NCBI GenBank assembly: GCA_016219165.1
Contig: JACRCB010000191.1
Span: 1-9,805 of the forward strand
Source of the DNA: Deltaproteobacteria bacterium
Lineage (GTDB): Bacteria; Desulfobacterota; GWC2-55-46; DRQE01
Length of the DNA stretch: 9,805 bases
Direction of reading: 5' to 3'
Shown here: in pieces, positions 1-5,909 of the stretch
Position numbering within the stretch: the stretch's first letter is position 1
Layout: every line of letters begins with the position of its first letter
Made by a program: the position numbers and the translations under genes
The notes under the pieces: generated by a model
The model's database searches: none
What the model saw: only the letters and a program-made list of their open reading frames with translations
What the model was told of the DNA's origin: nothing

Positions 1-18
1 CAATGACGGAGAGAAGAC

Positions 19-154
19 GTCATTGCGAGGAGCGGTTTTCCGTGGTTGAGAGGCAAAGCCGAAGCAAACCCGGAGATTCCTCGCTACGCTCGGAACAGGC
101 TCCGCAATCCCCTCCGGATAAAGGATGAGATTGCTTCGCTTCGCTCGCAATGAC
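19..154. repeat. REP-like interspersed repeat, copy 1
   Basis: The unit is bounded by a perfect 11-bp inverted repeat, GTCATTGCGAG at 19-29 and CTCGCAATGAC at 144-154. Inside are smaller self-complementary stretches rich in 'GAAGCAA', 'TCGCT' and 'CTCGGAA'. Positions 1-8 (CAATGACG) look like the right tip of another copy truncated by the window edge, so copies may be in tandem. A related unit lies downstream of tig at 1589-1680. Repeats of this 'CATTGCGAG...GAGATTGCTTC...CTCGCAATGAC' style are, from memory, scattered through intergenic DNA of many deltaproteobacterial and Nitrospirota genomes. There is no coding potential. The function is unknown; it could be a REP/MITE-like element or a source of RNA hairpins. 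Confidence 0.75.
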
Positions 155-176
155 AGGAAAAGAGGGGTTCGCAATG

Positions 177-210
177 TCATACCATAAAGAAATATCATAC
201 CATGAAGAAA
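177..210 (+). repeat. Short tandem direct repeat in the tig leader
   Basis: Two 16-nt copies, TCATACCATAAAGAAA (177-192) and TCATACCATGAAGAAA (195-210), differ at one base and have an 18-nt period. The second copy runs directly into the ribosome-binding site of tig (AGGTG, 209-213). It looks like a local duplication of the translation-initiation region. Confidence 0.7.
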
Positions 211-220
211 GGTGAATGAG

Positions 221-1495
221 ATGAAGGTACAGGTTGAGGATGTAAGCGCGGGGAAAAAGAGGCTCTCCATAGAGGTGGGCGCGGACGAGGTCTCGAATGT
301 AATCAAAGAGGCCTACGGGACATTCGCAAAGGAGGCCGAGCTCGAGGGTTTCAGGAAGGGCAAGGTCCCCGAGAATATCCTGAGGCAGAAGTTCGGCAAG
401 GAGATAATGGGAGAGGCGGGGTCGAAACTCATAGACAGGACCTATCCCGGGGCGATTAAGGAAAAGGGGCTTAAGCCGCTATGTCCGCCCACCATCGCGG
501 TCGAGAGACTCGAGGAGGGAAGCCCGTTCCTCTACAGCGCCATCGTGGACGTGAGGCCGGAGATAGAGGTCCTCGGCTGGAGGGATATAAAGATTGAAAA
601 GAGGCCGGTGGATGTGACGGAAGAAGAGGTCGCGAGGGACCTCGAGGCCCTGCGGGAAAGGCACCGCGAGTTCAAGGAGACCCAAACTCCGGCCAGAGAC
701 GGGGACATGGTGACGGTTGACATAGACTGCATGCTCGACGGCAATGTGTTGAAAGGGAAAGGGATTAAAAAGCATACCTTCATCGTGGGCGAAGGCACGC
801 GTTTCCCCGAACTGGAGGAATCGGTAAGAGGGGTGGCGGCCGGGGGGAAATGCGAATTCAAAAAGAGTTTCCCGTCCGGCTACCACGATAAGGACCTTGC
901 CGGCAAAGAGCCTGCGTTCATTGTTTCGGTAACGACGGTCAAGGAGAAGTTGCTGCCCCCGCTCGATTCGGAGTTTGCAAAAGACCTGTCCTGCGAGAAT
1001 ATAGACGACCTCAAAGGCAAGTTAAAGGAGGAGATTAAGAGGGTCAAGGAGAAGGCTGATATGGATAGAATCAGGAAGGAGGTCATGGAAAGGCTCCTCA
1101 ACGAAAACCCCTTTGAAGTGCCGGACGCCCTCGTTGACAGATACTATGTCCAGATAATGAGCAATATAGTCGACGGCGTCAGGATGGGGGTCGTGAACCC
1201 CCGCGACTGGAATATCTCTTCCCCCGAGGCAAAGGCGAAGTACAAGGAGATGGCGGCAAGGCAGGCAAGGGGCGATATAATCCTCGATATAATCGCGGAC
1301 AGGGAAGGCATAGGCGTAAACGAAGAAGAGGTCAATAAGACCGTCGCGGACATGGGCAGGGCAAAGGGCGAATCAGGCGATGCCGTCATGGCGAAACTCA
1401 AGCGCGACGGCACCCTCTCAATGCTTAAGGAGGGGATAAGAAGGGAGAAGACGGCCGAGATGATAATCGAGGGCGGGAGGCTGACAGCGCCTTAG
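221..1495 (+). CDS. tig: Trigger factor, ribosome-associated chaperone and peptidyl-prolyl isomerase
   Basis: Trigger factor binds ribosomal protein L23 at the exit tunnel and shields nascent chains in the cytoplasm. The N-terminal domain (about residues 1-115) contains the ribosome-docking signature GFRKGKVP at residues 43-50, the same position as in E. coli. An FKBP-type PPIase domain follows (about 150-235), ending in the family-typical LPPLDSEFAKDL stretch. The remainder is the helical substrate-cradling C-domain. The length of 424 aa is normal (E. coli 432). I chose ATG 221 because AGGTG at 209-213 lies 7 nt upstream; an in-frame GTG at 212 would add three residues but overlaps that Shine-Dalgarno. 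The gene is first in the tig-clpP-clpX order common in bacteria. A 273-bp repeat-rich gap separates it from clpP, so the two may be transcribed separately. Confidence 0.96.
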   Translation: MKVQVEDVSAGKKRLSIEVGADEVSNVIKEAYGTFAKEAELEGFRKGKVPENILRQKFGKEIMGEAGSKLIDRTYPGAIKEKGLKPLCPPTIAVERLEEGSPFLYSAIVDVRPEIEVLGWRDIKIEKRPVDVTEEEVARDLEALRERHREFKETQTPARDGDMVTVDIDCMLDGNVLKGKGIKKHTFIVGEGTRFPELEESVRGVAAGGKCEFKKSFPSGYHDKDLAGKEPAFIVSVTTVKEKLLPPLDSEFAKDLSCENIDDLKGKLKEEIKRVKEKADMDRIRKEVMERLLNENPFEVPDALVDRYYVQIMSNIVDGVRMGVVNPRDWNISSPEAKAKYKEMAARQARGDIILDIIADREGIGVNEEEVNKTVADMGRAKGESGDAVMAKLKRDGTLSMLKEGIRREKTAEMIIEGGRLTAP

Positions 1496-1508
1496 CAGGC
1501 CGACACAA

Positions 1509-1527
1509 CCCTGAAACAAGTTCAGGG
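1509..1527 (+). repeat. Palindromic hairpin just after tig
   Basis: CCCTGAA (1509-1515) and TTCAGGG (1521-1527) form a perfect 7-bp stem with a 5-nt loop, 13 nt after the tig stop codon. No T-run follows, so it is not a classical intrinsic terminator. The sequence resembles the 'CCTGAA...TTCAGG' palindromes that recur in intergenic DNA of many bacteria. It is followed at 1538-1551 by GGATGGGTTCCCCG, which recurs exactly at 5871-5884. Confidence 0.5.
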
Positions 1528-1588
1528 CAGGCTCTTCGGATGGGTTCCCCGAAAAGTCCGGTATTGTCGCTGCGAGGGAGCCATTTTT

Positions 1589-1680
1589 GTCGTTGCGAGC
1601 GACTGAAAGGAGCGAAGCAATCTCATCCTTATCAAGCGAGAGATTGCTTCCCCCTCGCCCTGCTCGGTGTCGCAATGACG
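1589..1680. repeat. REP-like interspersed repeat, copy 2
   Basis: The unit starts with GTCGTTGCGAG (1589-1599) and ends with CGCAATGACG (1671-1680), imperfect inverted ends matching copy 1 at 19-154. It contains a perfect 11-bp stem, GAAGCAATCTC (1614-1624) with GAGATTGCTTC (1640-1650), around a 15-nt loop. The same GAGATTGCTTC core occurs in copy 1 near 127-137. Short overlapping open frames here are accidental. Confidence 0.75.
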
Positions 1681-1712
1681 GTAATCTTAAGTTTTCAGCA
1701 ACCTCTTGGACG

Positions 1713-1730
1713 CGCGGGCGGCCGCCCGTG
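1713..1730. other. GC-rich perfect palindrome upstream of clpP
   Basis: CGGGCGGCCGCCCG at 1715-1728 is a perfect 14-bp palindrome; two further flanking pairs (one G-T) extend it to 1713-1730. It ends 38 nt before the clpP start codon. It may be an operator half-site pair, a strong RNA hairpin or chance GC richness; no partner site was found. No convincing clpP promoter could be assigned. Confidence 0.4.
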
Positions 1731-1768
1731 ATTCCTTTGAGGCCGCAAAAAAAACGAAAGGGGAGAAT

Positions 1769-2353
1769 ATGCTCGTTCCGATAGTGATTGAACAGAGTGG
1801 CCGCGGGGAGAGGGCCTATGACATCTACTCGAGGCTTCTGAAAGACCGGATAATATTCCTTGGAACCCAGGTCGAAGACAACGTTGCGAACCTCGTCATA
1901 GCGCAGCTCTTATTCCTCGAATCCGAAGACCCGGAAAAAGAAATCCACCTTTACATAAATTCCCCGGGCGGGACCGTGAGCGCCGGGCTTGCCATATACG
2001 ATACGATGCAGTATGTAAAACCCGACGTCTCCACCATATGCATGGGGCAGGCCGCGAGCATGGGCGCGCTCCTCCTGTCCGGCGGGGCGCCTAAAAAAAG
2101 GTTTGCGCTCCCCCATTCGAGAATCCTCATACACCAGCCCCTCGGGGGCGCCCAGGGTCAGGCTACCGACATAGACATACAGGCAAAGGAGATATTGAGA
2201 ATCAGGGATGAACTCTCAATGATACTGGCAAGGCACACGGGGCAGCCGCTTGAGAAGATACACAGGGATACGGAAAGGGATTTTTATATGACTGGCGAAC
2301 AGGCAAAGGCGTATGGTATAATAGACACCGTTATCGAGAAAAGGATAGGGTAA
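1769..2353 (+). CDS. clpP: ATP-dependent Clp protease proteolytic subunit ClpP
   Basis: ClpP forms the 14-subunit serine-protease barrel that degrades proteins unfolded by ClpX or ClpA-type ATPases in the cytosol. With the start at ATG 1769 the protein is 194 aa. The catalytic triad is complete: Ser97 in GQAASMGA, His122 in ILIHQPLGG and Asp171 in TERDFYMT, the same numbering as mature E. coli ClpP. The N-terminal segment (MLVPIVIEQSGRGERAYDIYSRLL) is also typical. AAAGGGGAG at 1757-1765 is the ribosome-binding site and supports ATG 1769; an in-frame TTG at 1706 would add 21 uncharacteristic residues lying in repeat-rich DNA. There is little or no propeptide before the conserved start. clpX follows after 15 nt, indicating co-transcription. 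Confidence 0.97.
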   Translation: MLVPIVIEQSGRGERAYDIYSRLLKDRIIFLGTQVEDNVANLVIAQLLFLESEDPEKEIHLYINSPGGTVSAGLAIYDTMQYVKPDVSTICMGQAASMGALLLSGGAPKKRFALPHSRILIHQPLGGAQGQATDIDIQAKEILRIRDELSMILARHTGQPLEKIHRDTERDFYMTGEQAKAYGIIDTVIEKRIG

Positions 2354-2368
2354 CTTACGGAGGATTAA

Positions 2369-3643
2369 ATGGCCGAAAAGAAGAGAGGGGATTATCTTAC
2401 GTGCTCCTTCTGCAACAAAAGGCAGGACGAGGTCAGGAAACTCGTCGCCGGCCCCATGGTCTATATCTGCGACGAGTGCATCGGCCTGTGCAACGACATT
2501 ATCGCGGAGGAGTATGAAAAAGACGATATAAGGAAAAAAACGCGCACGGTCCCCAAACCCGTTGAGATAAAGAAGATACTCGATGAGTATGTGATAGGGC
2601 AGGACTATGCAAAAAAGGTCCTCTCCGTAGCCGTATACAACCACTATAAGAGGATAGAGAGCAGGGTCTCGCTCGGGAACGTCGAGATACAGAAAAGCAA
2701 CATCCTGCTCCTCGGCCCCACGGGAAGCGGAAAAACGCTCCTTGCCCAAACGCTCGCGAAGCTCCTTAATGTGCCTTTCACCATAGCGGATGCGACAACG
2801 CTCACGGAGGCGGGTTACGTGGGGGAGGACGTGGAGAATATAATACTCGCCCTCCTGCAGAACGCGGAATACGACATCGAGAAGTGTCAGAAGGGCATAG
2901 TCTACATAGACGAGATAGATAAGATCGCCCGTAAGGGCGACAGCCCCTCGATAACGAGGGACGTATCGGGCGAAGGGGTGCAGCAGGCGCTCTTGAAGAT
3001 AATAGAGGGGACGGTTGCCAACGTCCCCCCCAAAGGCGGGAGAAAGCACCCGCAGCAGGAGTTCCTGCAGGTCGACACCACAAACATACTTTTTATCTGC
3101 GGCGGGGCATTCGTGGGCATAGAGAATATCGTGCGCCAGAGGATAGGCAAAAGAACACTCGGCTTCCATGCGGAGATGAAGGGGGGCGAGAGGAAAAACC
3201 TCTCCGAAGTGCTCCACAAGGTGGCGCCCGAGGACATTATGAAGTACGGGATGATACCGGAGTTTATGGGAAGACTGCCGGTCATCGCGGTATTGGATGA
3301 ACTCGACGAGAAGAGCCTTGTAAGGATACTTACCGAACCGCGAAACGCCCTTGTCAGGCAGTACCAGAAACTCTTCGAATTCGAGAAGGTAAGGCTGAAA
3401 TTCACGGACGGGGCCCTTGCCGCGCTCGCGAGAGAGGCGATGAAGAGAAAGACGGGGGCAAGGGGCTTAAGGAGCATTCTGGAGACATCCATGCTCGACA
3501 CGATGTACGACCTCCCCACCCAGTCGAATACGAAAGAGTGCATCGTGAACGAGGATTGCATACTGGGCAGGGGTAAACCCATATTCATCTACGAAAGCCC
3601 CGGCAGCGATGTCGAGACCGGCAGCGACGTTGAGACGGCTTGA
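2369..3643 (+). CDS. clpX: ATP-dependent Clp protease ATP-binding subunit ClpX
   Basis: ClpX is a hexameric AAA+ unfoldase that recognises tagged substrates and threads them into ClpP. The N-terminal zinc-binding domain has Cys12, Cys15, Cys34 and Cys37. The AAA+ module shows Walker A GPTGSGKT (116-123), the substrate-gripping pore loop GYVG (149-152), Walker B ending in Asp181-Glu182, the RKGDSPSITRDVSGEGVQQ segment and the sensor-2 GARGLR motif. The ClpP-docking tripeptide, usually IGF, appears as LGF. The length of 424 aa equals E. coli ClpX. GGAGG lies just before ATG 2369, 15 nt after clpP. The last residues contain a tandem GSDVET repeat from an 18-bp duplication (3602-3637), probably harmless. 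The ORF is followed immediately by a hairpin element that may end the transcript. Confidence 0.97.
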   Translation: MAEKKRGDYLTCSFCNKRQDEVRKLVAGPMVYICDECIGLCNDIIAEEYEKDDIRKKTRTVPKPVEIKKILDEYVIGQDYAKKVLSVAVYNHYKRIESRVSLGNVEIQKSNILLLGPTGSGKTLLAQTLAKLLNVPFTIADATTLTEAGYVGEDVENIILALLQNAEYDIEKCQKGIVYIDEIDKIARKGDSPSITRDVSGEGVQQALLKIIEGTVANVPPKGGRKHPQQEFLQVDTTNILFICGGAFVGIENIVRQRIGKRTLGFHAEMKGGERKNLSEVLHKVAPEDIMKYGMIPEFMGRLPVIAVLDELDEKSLVRILTEPRNALVRQYQKLFEFEKVRLKFTDGALAALAREAMKRKTGARGLRSILETSMLDTMYDLPTQSNTKECIVNEDCILGRGKPIFIYESPGSDVETGSDVETA

Positions 3644-3650
3644 GGGAACC

Positions 3651-3824
3651 TTATAAGGAAGCTCTGAAAAATTGTATTTTTGGGGGAACCTTTCTGTAGA
3701 AAGTTTCCCCCAGACCCCCTCCAAAGACTTTTAGAGTGGGCTGTGCCCACCAGAACTGCAAATTTTTGGAGAGAGTTTGAGAGAACCTTTTTCTAAAAAG
3801 GTTCTCTCAAAGAATTTTTCAGCA
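3651..3824. repeat. Modular paired-arm palindromic element, copy E1
   Basis: The element fills the clpX-hydrolase gap. Ends: TATAAGGAAGCTCTGAAAAA on the left, with the 10-bp inverted pair CTGAAAAATT (3664-3673) and AATTTTTCAG (3813-3822). The left arm is a 14-bp hairpin with one mismatch, 3682-3695 with 3698-3711. The centre is GTGGGC-TGT-GCCCAC (3736-3750). The right arm is a perfect 17-bp hairpin, 3776-3792 with 3795-3811, with a 2-nt loop. In each arm the outer tract of the stem is repeated once more beside it: GGGGG/CCCCC/CCCCC on the left, GAGAG/GAGAG/CTCTC on the right. A second copy with the same plan lies at 4677-4884. There is no coding potential. It is a non-autonomous repeat of unknown type. 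Confidence 0.8.
3776..3819 (+). terminator. Candidate terminator after clpX (right arm of E1)
   Basis: A perfect 17-bp stem with a CT loop (3776-3811) is followed after three bases by TTTTT (3815-3819). This fits an intrinsic terminator for the tig-clpP-clpX transcript, although the stem is AT-rich near the loop and the stop codon is 130 bp upstream. It is part of a repeated element, so termination may be incidental. Confidence 0.45.
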
Positions 3825-3921
3825 TCCCGTTAAATTAACAGGAAATATCCGGACGTGTCAAGGAAAGGAAAGAAGGAAAGCAATATTTGAGTCCCGCCGC
3901 TCTTTATGGTAATTTGTTTCC

Positions 3922-4671
3922 ATGTCCCGTCTCAGGGAAAGAGACTGCGCGGAAAGAAACGGCATAAGATACTTCTGGCTCGGCCAGTCGACCATAAGGA
4001 TTGCGACCGCGGACGGATTCATTATATACACTGACCCTGTGATGCTCGATGAAAATGCCCCGAAGGCTGACCTTATACTCATAACCCACCATCACGTCGA
4101 CCACTGCCTGCCCGAATACGTGGCCGCAATAAGGGCGGAGAAGACAAGACTCGCCGCATTCCACCCGAGTTACCTCAAATACTGCGTTGAGGACATAAAA
4201 GGGGTGAGGACGGTAAAGATAGGGGAGAGTGTGGAACTCTCGGGAGTAAAGGTTACAGGGGTCGAGGCATATACAAAGAGGGGTTTCCACACAAAGGGCG
4301 AGGGATGCGGGTTTTTGATGGAAGTCCGGGGGCAAAGGATATATTTCAGCGGGGACAGCGCCGCGATAAAGGAAATGGAGGAACTGAAAGATATAGATAC
4401 CGCGATAGTCTCTCTTTGCGACAACATAGCCGCCATAGAGCCGCTTGAGATAATAGAGGCGGTAAAAAAGATGAGGCCGAAACTTTTTATCCCCGTGCAT
4501 TTCACGCCCATTGGCCAGCCGGACCCGGTCGTAAAGGAAGGGACGTTCGCGACAAAAGACCCGAGGTTTTTTACGAGAAAAGAAGACCCGTTCAGATTTA
4601 TCCCCTTTTTTGAAGGAACTGGCATTGAATTTGTGATACTTAAGATGCTCGGCAGATATGAGACGCGGTAA
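3922..4671 (+). CDS. Metallo-beta-lactamase-fold metal-dependent hydrolase (UlaG/YtkL-like)
   Basis: The 249-aa protein resembles the UlaG/YtkL (UPF0173-type) branch of the metallo-beta-lactamase superfamily. Metal ligands are visible: His56-x-His58-x-Asp60-His61 in THHHVDH, His123 or nearby residues before GEGCGFLMEV, Asp145 in YFSGDSA and His193 in FIPVHF. The opening GIRYFWLGQSTIRI, then TDPVML, matches the 'aGHS..li...g..ilIDP' start of that branch. There is no signal peptide or membrane segment, so it is cytoplasmic. The substrate cannot be read from sequence; relatives include a lactonase, but many are uncharacterised. The start is uncertain: ATG 3922 lacks a clear Shine-Dalgarno, and the conserved domain begins about 14 residues in. 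It stands alone between two copies of the hairpin element, which suggests it is monocistronic. Confidence 0.85.
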   Translation: MSRLRERDCAERNGIRYFWLGQSTIRIATADGFIIYTDPVMLDENAPKADLILITHHHVDHCLPEYVAAIRAEKTRLAAFHPSYLKYCVEDIKGVRTVKIGESVELSGVKVTGVEAYTKRGFHTKGEGCGFLMEVRGQRIYFSGDSAAIKEMEELKDIDTAIVSLCDNIAAIEPLEIIEAVKKMRPKLFIPVHFTPIGQPDPVVKEGTFATKDPRFFTRKEDPFRFIPFFEGTGIEFVILKMLGRYETR

Positions 4672-4676
4672 AAGGG

Positions 4677-4884
4677 TATAAGGAATCTCTGAAAAAGTAT
4701 ATTGAGAGAACCTTTTTGTAAAAAGTTTCTCTCAAACTCTCTACAAAAACTTCTAAACTACCCCCTGCCGCACCCCCGAAAGGGGGTGCGGCAGGAGGAA
4801 ACTAAAAATCTTTGGAAAGGGGTTTTGGGGAAACCTTTCTACAGAAAGGTTTCCCCAAAAATGCTTTTTTAAGAGTTTCCTTAA
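4677..4884. repeat. Modular paired-arm palindromic element, copy E2
   Basis: It starts 6 nt after the hydrolase stop codon. The left tip TATAAGGAATCTCTGAAAAA matches E1 at 19 of 20 positions, and the right tip (about 4863-4884) is its imperfect inverted copy ending TTCCTTAA. The left arm is a 16-bp hairpin with one mismatch (4702-4717 with 4720-4735). The centre is a perfect 14-bp GC-rich hairpin with a GAAA loop (4764-4795). The right arm is a perfect 18-bp hairpin (4823-4840 with 4843-4860). The stem tracts are again duplicated: GAGAG/CTCTC/CTCTC on the left, GGGG/GGGG/CCCC on the right. Relative to E1 the two arm types are swapped, as if the element were inserted in the opposite orientation. 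Confidence 0.8.
4764..4795 (+). other. Central GC-rich hairpin of E2 with GNRA loop
   Basis: CCTGCCGCACCCCC (4764-4777) pairs perfectly with GGGGGTGCGGCAGG (4782-4795) around GAAA, a classical stable GNRA tetraloop closed by C-G. No T-run follows. It occupies the place held by a shorter, unrelated hairpin (3736-3750) in E1, so the centre varies while hairpin structure is kept. Confidence 0.6.
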
Positions 4885-4919
4885 CTTTTCCCATAGGCGT
4901 GTCGAACAGAGGAGGAAAA

Positions 4920-5783
4920 ATGTTTTCAAAAGCCGTTGAAAAGGTTGAAAGGTTCATCCGTCCGGTCGTTATCTCAAAGCGTTACTATAGCGGAGAGGTG
5001 GAGACCAACGGGGGCACTATCACGGTCGTTAACAAAGAGGGGTGGTTTTTGAGCGCGGCCCATCTCTTCGAGGTCGTCCCCCTCTTTAAGAAACATACCC
5101 AGGAGGCGGCCGAACAAACGGCAAAGATAGAGGAATTGAGAAAAGAGGATACGAAATCCGGCAGGAGGGAACTAAAGAGACTGCGCCCCAACCCCGGCTG
5201 GATAACGGTATACTCCATATGGACGGGCAAAGACGACCAGAAGATTGTTGATATGAACGTCGTGCCGGAGGCCGATATCCTCATAGGGAGGCTCGAACCT
5301 TTCGACCCCGCGGACGTTGCAGAGTATCCCGTGTTTAAAGACCCCAAGGGGCCGCTTAAGATAGGGACGAGCCTCTGTAAGATAGGTTTTGCCTTTCCCG
5401 AAATCAAGGCGGATTACGACCCTGCCGCGAACAAGTTCAACGTCAATTTCCAGAACCTCGTCCCCTTCCCTCTGGACGGCATATATACGAGGAATATCCT
5501 CTTTAAAACCCCGGAGGAACGCAATATCGAGGTAAAATTCATCGAGACGTCCTCCGCGGGGCTCAGGGGCCAGAGCGGAGGCCCGGTATTCGACAGGGAG
5601 GGGATTGTCTGGGGGATACAGAGTTACACGGCCCACATACCTCTGGACTTCCATCCCGCGATAGAAAGGGAGGGGAAAAGGGTTGAAGAGAATCAGTTCC
5701 TAAACGTAAGCTGGGCGATACACCCGGACGTGACGGCAAAGTTCCTGATTGGAAAAGGGGTAAAATTCTCTACCGGGGGGTGA
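4920..5783 (+). CDS. Cytoplasmic trypsin-like (chymotrypsin-fold) serine protease
   Basis: The 287-aa protein carries the triad signatures of the trypsin-like fold in the right order: His48 in GWFLSAAHLF, Asp119 in EADILIGRLEP and Ser219 in GLRGQSGGPVFD. All three residues are present, so activity is plausible. Between His and Asp lies a long lysine/glutamate-rich insertion (about residues 57-92) that probably forms a charged helix. No signal peptide, PDZ domain or transmembrane segment is seen, unlike DegP/HtrA, so it is predicted cytosolic; HtrA-type names would be wrong. ATG 4920 was chosen because AGGAGG (4910-4915) sits 4 nt upstream; an in-frame TTG at 4812 would lie inside the E2 element. 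The substrate is unknown. I cannot name a family more exact than trypsin-like peptidase. Confidence 0.8.
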   Translation: MFSKAVEKVERFIRPVVISKRYYSGEVETNGGTITVVNKEGWFLSAAHLFEVVPLFKKHTQEAAEQTAKIEELRKEDTKSGRRELKRLRPNPGWITVYSIWTGKDDQKIVDMNVVPEADILIGRLEPFDPADVAEYPVFKDPKGPLKIGTSLCKIGFAFPEIKADYDPAANKFNVNFQNLVPFPLDGIYTRNILFKTPEERNIEVKFIETSSAGLRGQSGGPVFDREGIVWGIQSYTAHIPLDFHPAIEREGKRVEENQFLNVSWAIHPDVTAKFLIGKGVKFSTGG

Positions 5784-5848
5784 CACGGCAGGCCTTTTTG
5801 CAAATGGTTTCCCGTGCCCTTCACGGACAAAAGGGGGGATTTAAAGTT

Positions 5849-5898
5849 GCAGGAACCCGACCCATCCTTTGGATGGGTTCCCCGCAAAAAGTTCCTGC
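5849..5898 (+). other. Nested hairpin upstream of the MBOAT gene
   Basis: An outer 8-bp stem, GCAGGAAC (5849-5856) with GTTCCTGC (5891-5898), encloses an inner perfect 8-bp stem, ACCCATCC (5860-5867) with GGATGGGT (5871-5878), with a TTT loop. The structure ends 11 nt before the MBOAT start codon. The inner right strand GGATGGGTTCCCCG also occurs at 1538-1551 after tig, so this is partly a dispersed repeat. It could affect translation, since no clear ribosome-binding site is seen. Confidence 0.5.
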
Positions 5899-5909
5899 TA
5901 TAAATTGCC

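Noticed and set aside
1..160. CRISPR array
   Set aside because: The repeated words are inverted, irregularly spaced and separated by repeat sequence rather than unique spacers; no cas genes are present.
202..219. Five-codon upstream frame (ATG 202 to TGA 217) before tig
   Set aside because: It lacks its own ribosome-binding site and contains the tig Shine-Dalgarno; most likely chance.
1540..1784. Short plus-strand frames between tig and clpP
   Set aside because: They are composed of the REP-like repeat and have no plausible start sites or conserved sequence.
2216..3217. Long open frame of 333 codons on the minus strand
   Set aside because: It lies entirely opposite clpP and clpX, has no recognisable domain or ribosome-binding site, and is explained by codon bias of the true genes.
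3904..4500. Minus-strand frame of 198 codons opposite the hydrolase gene
   Set aside because: The plus-strand frame carries the complete metallo-hydrolase motifs; the opposite frame shows no family features.
3651..4884. Hydrolase gene as cargo of a composite transposon bounded by E1 and E2
   Set aside because: Inverted flanking copies invite this idea, but no transposase or target duplication is visible and the elements also fit simple post-gene insertions.
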